Source: Puniceicoccales bacterium
Lineage (GTDB): Bacteria; Verrucomicrobiota; Verrucomicrobiia; Opitutales; JAIRKQ01
DNA: 34,724 bases
Reading direction: 5' to 3'
NCBI GenBank assembly: GCA_031270385.1
Contig: JAISXS010000047.1
Span: 1 to 34,724, forward strand
Below, piece after piece: positions 31,476-34,724 of this stretch (its first letter is position 1; the number at the start of each line of letters is the position of its first letter). The notes beneath the pieces are model-generated. The model was not told the origin of the DNA and made no database searches. It saw nothing but the letters and a program-made list of their open reading frames with translations. The position numbers were made by a program, and so were the translations under genes.

Positions 31476-34442
31476 ATGGGCGTACTAAAAAGACTGTTTT
31501 TTCTGGTTCTAGCACTGGCCGTGATCGCGGTTGCTGTGGTGATGTCGCCATTCGTACAAAAAAGTGTTGCAATGTGGTTTCTCAAAAAACACTTCGAGAA
31601 TGTCTCGCTGGAGAGAATTTCCGCTGGCCCGAAAACCATTAGAATATCTGGATTTTCGCTAGATGTTGGGAATACTGCGCTAAAAATTGGTGACTGCAAA
31701 GCGAAGTGGTCACTGCGGGAGCTAATATTTTCGAAGCGCATAAATATCAAGGATCTTACGATAAGTGGCCTGGGTCTTAGCGTGGTAAACGAAAGGGATG
31801 ATGGAGAATACAGTAGCATAAACTTGGATCCAACGGAAATTCACAGGGATATTACGGGGAAGTCAATTCCTGTTTTATATTTTGCCAGATTTGCAAGTAA
31901 TCCGCAGCTCCCAGTAAAGATGACCATAGATCACATGCACATCACTGGGTTCGTCAATTTAAGCGATGTCGCGGTGTCCGCAGTAACTTTGGACGGTGTT
32001 GGATTTGCCCCGCTCGGGACAGCAATTGTGAAAATAAATGCCGCATCGGATATCGATATCGGGCAATTGGGCCTAAATATAAATACCAACTGCGACATGA
32101 AAATTTTTCAATCAGATGAGGCCATTCTGAGTGACATTGATTGCAACCTTACCTGCGAGATGGCAAGGGGTCGAGGGCAACAAGTGAAAACATTCACGGC
32201 GATGTGCTCTTCAAAAATTGACGAATTTACAAACTTATACCATTTTTCCCTGAAAGATGCGAGTGCGCCTGAAACTGAAGATGTTTGCCGTGCCGATGTC
32301 AAGTTCGATAGGAAAAACGGCAAATTATTCGCATCCTATGCCCATGGTATCGATATCAATATGTTCAAGGAAATACTCGGTGAGCTTCAGCTGCCGAGAT
32401 TCGAAACGGACCTCAAATTGAATGGGGAATTCGAACTGGAAGAGTGGCAGGGTTTGCTAAAGGGATCCGGAAGATTGGCCATGGCTAATATATTTGTGAA
32501 ACAACTTCCATCACTAAGATCTGACTTGATGTTTTCTGGGGATTTTACCCTAAAAATGGTAAACGGCGTCTTGTCAATCAGTTCATTCAACGGAATTTGC
32601 GATAGCGTCGGCGATTCCCTGAGGATACTTTGCCATTCCACGAATCCGCTAACAATTTGGAGCAAGGCATACGGGTTCTCAGAGGAAGCGAGCATACTAA
32701 ATTTCGGACAAAGCATAGCGAAGGTGGTTATCGACCGTTTTAATCCAAAAATCATGTTCGCGGGAGGATCGTCAATTGTCGTTGATACCAAGGTTTCCGG
32801 CCAGTTCGATGTTCTGTCGAAAGGTGGCGAATTTTTCATTAAGCCAAGTGAAAATTGTCCGCTAAAGTTCGACAAATGCACGATCTCCGAAAGGAAGAAA
32901 AAATATTGTGATGGCGTAGATCTTTCGTGCCAATTGGATTTGACGCTTGGAAAAGGCATAGCAGTCAACTTGGACGAAGTTTCCATAGGAGTTGGAGAGG
33001 ATGATGACATAGTTGTAGGATCGGTATCGCTGGCATCCGCGGCTGACTCCAATAATTATGAAATATCATGCGATATCCTCGGGAACGCAGAGAAGTTGAA
33101 CAAATTATCGCCACTCTTTCGCGACATACCGCCGGTAAAGTCCGGAAGTTGTTCATTGCACGCGGACTTTACACGCAAAAATCTGGAAATTAACGCTAAT
33201 GCGGAAATTAAACTGAAATCTATCGCAGTAGGTGACAGAATGACGCCGGTTAGTGGTCAGATCGCGCTTACGGCTGCCCACACGCCCGAGTTGTCGAAGG
33301 TGAACGCGGAAGTAAACCTCAGTGGCAAGCATAGTACGGCTGCTCGCATGGCGTTTGAGGCGGCCACTCCACCGTCTAATCTTACGACAGATGTAAAGTT
33401 CGAGCTACGCGGAGACGCCATATCGCTACCCGACATCGCTACCATCATAGCGGTACCGTTAAAAATTTTTGAGGGGAGAAGCGGGTTTGCAGACGATTCT
33501 ACGGATATCACTGGGGATATGGACATCAAGATCATAAAAAAACCTACGACCTCGGAATGGTCCAGGTTTGCAGGTCGCGGGATAGCAAATGTTTCGAAAA
33601 TCTTCCTCTCCGATTCCTTCGCCATCGACAAATTTGAATTTTGCTGCCTAATTGATCCATCGGAAATTGACCTTAAAACCATAACTTTCTACGTGGCTGA
33701 ATCTCCATTTTCAACTGACGCTAAGCTAGAGTTTTTGGATAATGGAGCGAAAAATTCCTACGCATTTTCGATGCAAGCGGCATTTGATATGCGTGATATT
33801 GGAAAAATTTGCAAAATGCTGATGCCAGATAAACAGGCAGTCATGGAAGGCTCTGGAAAGATTACGGCGAAATTTGCATTGGAGGGAGATAGTGCCATTG
33901 AGACTGTCAGGGCAGCCCCTGGAACGGTTGACATCGAATGTTCGAACGGGGTCATACAGCCGACGAAGTGGCTGAACGAAAAAAATAACGCTATCGTAGA
34001 CGTCATCGGCCATGCTGGTGCGTTTTTAGCCCGAAGGGATATGGACAGCGGGTTCGGTGCCACAGCCGCCCTCATCGACAGTCTGAGATCCATAGAGTAC
34101 GATTCAATAAAAATCGCACTGAAGCGCAGGTCCGACCTAAATATTGCCATAACAGAGGGTCTTTTGGTCGGTCCAGAAATCCTTGTCGACGCCACAGGGA
34201 AAATTTCATACGTAAAATATAAGAATTTTTTGAGCTATCCGCTTACACTTAACGTAAAAATCGACGCAGCAGGAAATTTGGGTGACTGCCTGAGTCGACT
34301 TGGATTGACGCATGGTATCAACGACACGACGTACATGTCTGGACCAAGATTCTGCGTCAAAGGGACAGTCGGGAATCCAGACTATTCCGATCTCCCAAAA
34401 GTTTTATACCAAATATTTAGATTGGGCGTTCCAGCGAATTAG
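31476..34442 (+). CDS. AsmA/TamB-like large envelope protein, 988 aa
   Basis: An N-terminal membrane anchor (about residues 7-26) precedes nearly 960 residues of short amphipathic beta strands, the pattern of AsmA-like repeating-beta-groove proteins that bridge the periplasm and move phospholipids. Typical blocks are NVSLERISAGPKTIRISGFS with the following LDVGNTALKIGDCKAKW, KINIKDLTISGLGLSVV-like strands, and the C-terminal segment VDATGKISYVKYKNFLSYP and GTVGNPDYSDLPKVL, which resembles the ends of AsmA C-terminal domains. There are no internal membrane helices. It follows tkt by 19 bases and is likely in the same transcript. The start ATG at 31476 has no strong ribosome binding site. The family call is by pattern; the lipid role is known of characterised members only. 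Confidence 0.72.
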   Translation: MGVLKRLFFLVLALAVIAVAVVMSPFVQKSVAMWFLKKHFENVSLERISAGPKTIRISGFSLDVGNTALKIGDCKAKWSLRELIFSKRINIKDLTISGLGLSVVNERDDGEYSSINLDPTEIHRDITGKSIPVLYFARFASNPQLPVKMTIDHMHITGFVNLSDVAVSAVTLDGVGFAPLGTAIVKINAASDIDIGQLGLNINTNCDMKIFQSDEAILSDIDCNLTCEMARGRGQQVKTFTAMCSSKIDEFTNLYHFSLKDASAPETEDVCRADVKFDRKNGKLFASYAHGIDINMFKEILGELQLPRFETDLKLNGEFELEEWQGLLKGSGRLAMANIFVKQLPSLRSDLMFSGDFTLKMVNGVLSISSFNGICDSVGDSLRILCHSTNPLTIWSKAYGFSEEASILNFGQSIAKVVIDRFNPKIMFAGGSSIVVDTKVSGQFDVLSKGGEFFIKPSENCPLKFDKCTISERKKKYCDGVDLSCQLDLTLGKGIAVNLDEVSIGVGEDDDIVVGSVSLASAADSNNYEISCDILGNAEKLNKLSPLFRDIPPVKSGSCSLHADFTRKNLEINANAEIKLKSIAVGDRMTPVSGQIALTAAHTPELSKVNAEVNLSGKHSTAARMAFEAATPPSNLTTDVKFELRGDAISLPDIATIIAVPLKIFEGRSGFADDSTDITGDMDIKIIKKPTTSEWSRFAGRGIANVSKIFLSDSFAIDKFEFCCLIDPSEIDLKTITFYVAESPFSTDAKLEFLDNGAKNSYAFSMQAAFDMRDIGKICKMLMPDKQAVMEGSGKITAKFALEGDSAIETVRAAPGTVDIECSNGVIQPTKWLNEKNNAIVDVIGHAGAFLARRDMDSGFGATAALIDSLRSIEYDSIKIALKRRSDLNIAITEGLLVGPEILVDATGKISYVKYKNFLSYPLTLNVKIDAAGNLGDCLSRLGLTHGINDTTYMSGPRFCVKGTVGNPDYSDLPKVLYQIFRLGVPAN

Positions 34443-34545
34443 CAGTTGCCTTACCCGAGTAGGACATACTGTTCAGTAATGTTTGGTGGCAAAATCTCCA
34501 CACCTATGAAAAAACATCGTGCCCCTTTCAACTGAGGTAATTATG
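34442..34545. repeat. MITE-like element, degenerate copy
   Basis: The left half aligns with the common element (CAGTTGCCTTACCCGAG, ACTGTTCAGTAATGTTTGG, TGGCAAAATCTCC). The right half matches the degenerate fragment at 27304-27374 (ATGAAAAAACATCGTGCCCC). Confidence 0.55.
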
Positions 34546-34612
34546 TGTGGTCATCTTATTCGAGAAAAGCATATTATTTTTCATAGAAACTGGAGTTTTC
34601 CCGCAAAATATA
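34546..34612. repeat. MITE-like or IS-end fragment
   Basis: TGGTCATCTTATTCGAGAAA and an inverted-type interior (GGAGTTTTCCCGCAAAATA) match the element family. It runs up to the transposase fragment, so it may be a MITE inserted at the IS end. Confidence 0.65.
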
Positions 34613-34622
34613 GCAGCTCCGG

Positions 34623-34724
34623 TTAAGAAAGGCACAAAAAAGCATGGTAAAGTGCATCGCCAAGGGAAGAGAAAAGAGGCAAGATATCCCTGAGTTTTCG
34701 TTTGAGTTTAGCCCAAAATTTTTC
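34623..34724 (-). CDS. IS630-family transposase, C-terminal fragment (5' end outside window)
   Basis: Read on the minus strand from the window edge: EKFWAKLKRKLRDILPLF, then HAFLCLS and a TAA at 34623-34625. It matches the left-edge transposase (EKFWANSKRKLSSILHLF, YAFLK) but differs at many positions and has a longer, altered C-terminal end where the terminal repeat has decayed. The copies therefore diverged long ago. Only 33 residues are visible. Confidence 0.82.
   Translation of the reverse strand, partial: EKFWAKLKRKLRDILPLFSSLGDALYHAFLCLS

Overview
This is a 34.7 kb chromosomal window from a Gram-negative, host-associated bacterium. From memory, the transketolase (SGHLG and GDGCLQEG sequence) and the set of housekeeping genes look most like Verrucomicrobiota, class Opitutae. 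That placement is an inference and was not tested by any search. The strongest lifestyle signal is a type III secretion system (T3SS): a SctC secretin with its CesT-type chaperone, and a separate six-gene translocon operon.

Layout. Both edges cut through the 3' end of an IS630-family transposase: plus strand at the left edge, minus strand at the right. Bases 1-1611 hold the transposase tail, one unrecognised gene and a cluster of about 105-bp inverted-repeat elements. Bases 1612-5484 (minus) read glyS, CesT-type chaperone, sctC. Bases 5797-6868 (minus) carry an ExbB/ExbD-like pair that seems to lack the usual proton-path residues. Bases 7086-13385 (minus) read gyrB, gyrA and an NhaC-superfamily antiporter. 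Bases 13541-23096 (minus) are the translocon operon: a 195-aa coiled-coil protein, a 1565-aa protein, a SycD/LcrH chaperone, a SctE-like translocator, a 511-aa SctB-like protein with a large charged insert, and a 282-aa SctB-like protein. A small AsmA-like gene diverges from this operon. A 568-aa Ser/Thr/Pro-rich, tail-anchored protein (24284-25990, minus) may be a T3SS substrate. Bases 26253-34442 (plus) carry rpmI-rplT, a CaCA-family cation exchanger, transketolase and a 988-aa AsmA-like protein.

How the genes work together. The translocon order (small coiled-coil protein, filament/tip position, SycD chaperone, SctE, SctB) matches sseA-sseB-sscA-sseC-sseD of Salmonella SPI-2. The gene in the sseB/espA position encodes 1565 residues instead of about 190. 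Its last ~230 residues have the EspA/SseB layout of a hydrophobic helix, a coiled coil and a C-terminal coiled coil. About ten degenerate repeats fill residues 265-850. This looks like a giant, repeat-expanded translocon filament or needle-tip protein and is the most notable feature of the window.

The spacers between operons are filled with short palindromic elements that begin and end in TATA. Their terminal repeat matches the 3' end of the IS630 transposase gene, including the codons for its last residues and stop. They are best explained as non-autonomous derivatives (MITEs) of that IS. They occur singly, as half-copies and in tandem arrays sharing one TATA, and are absent from within the operons.
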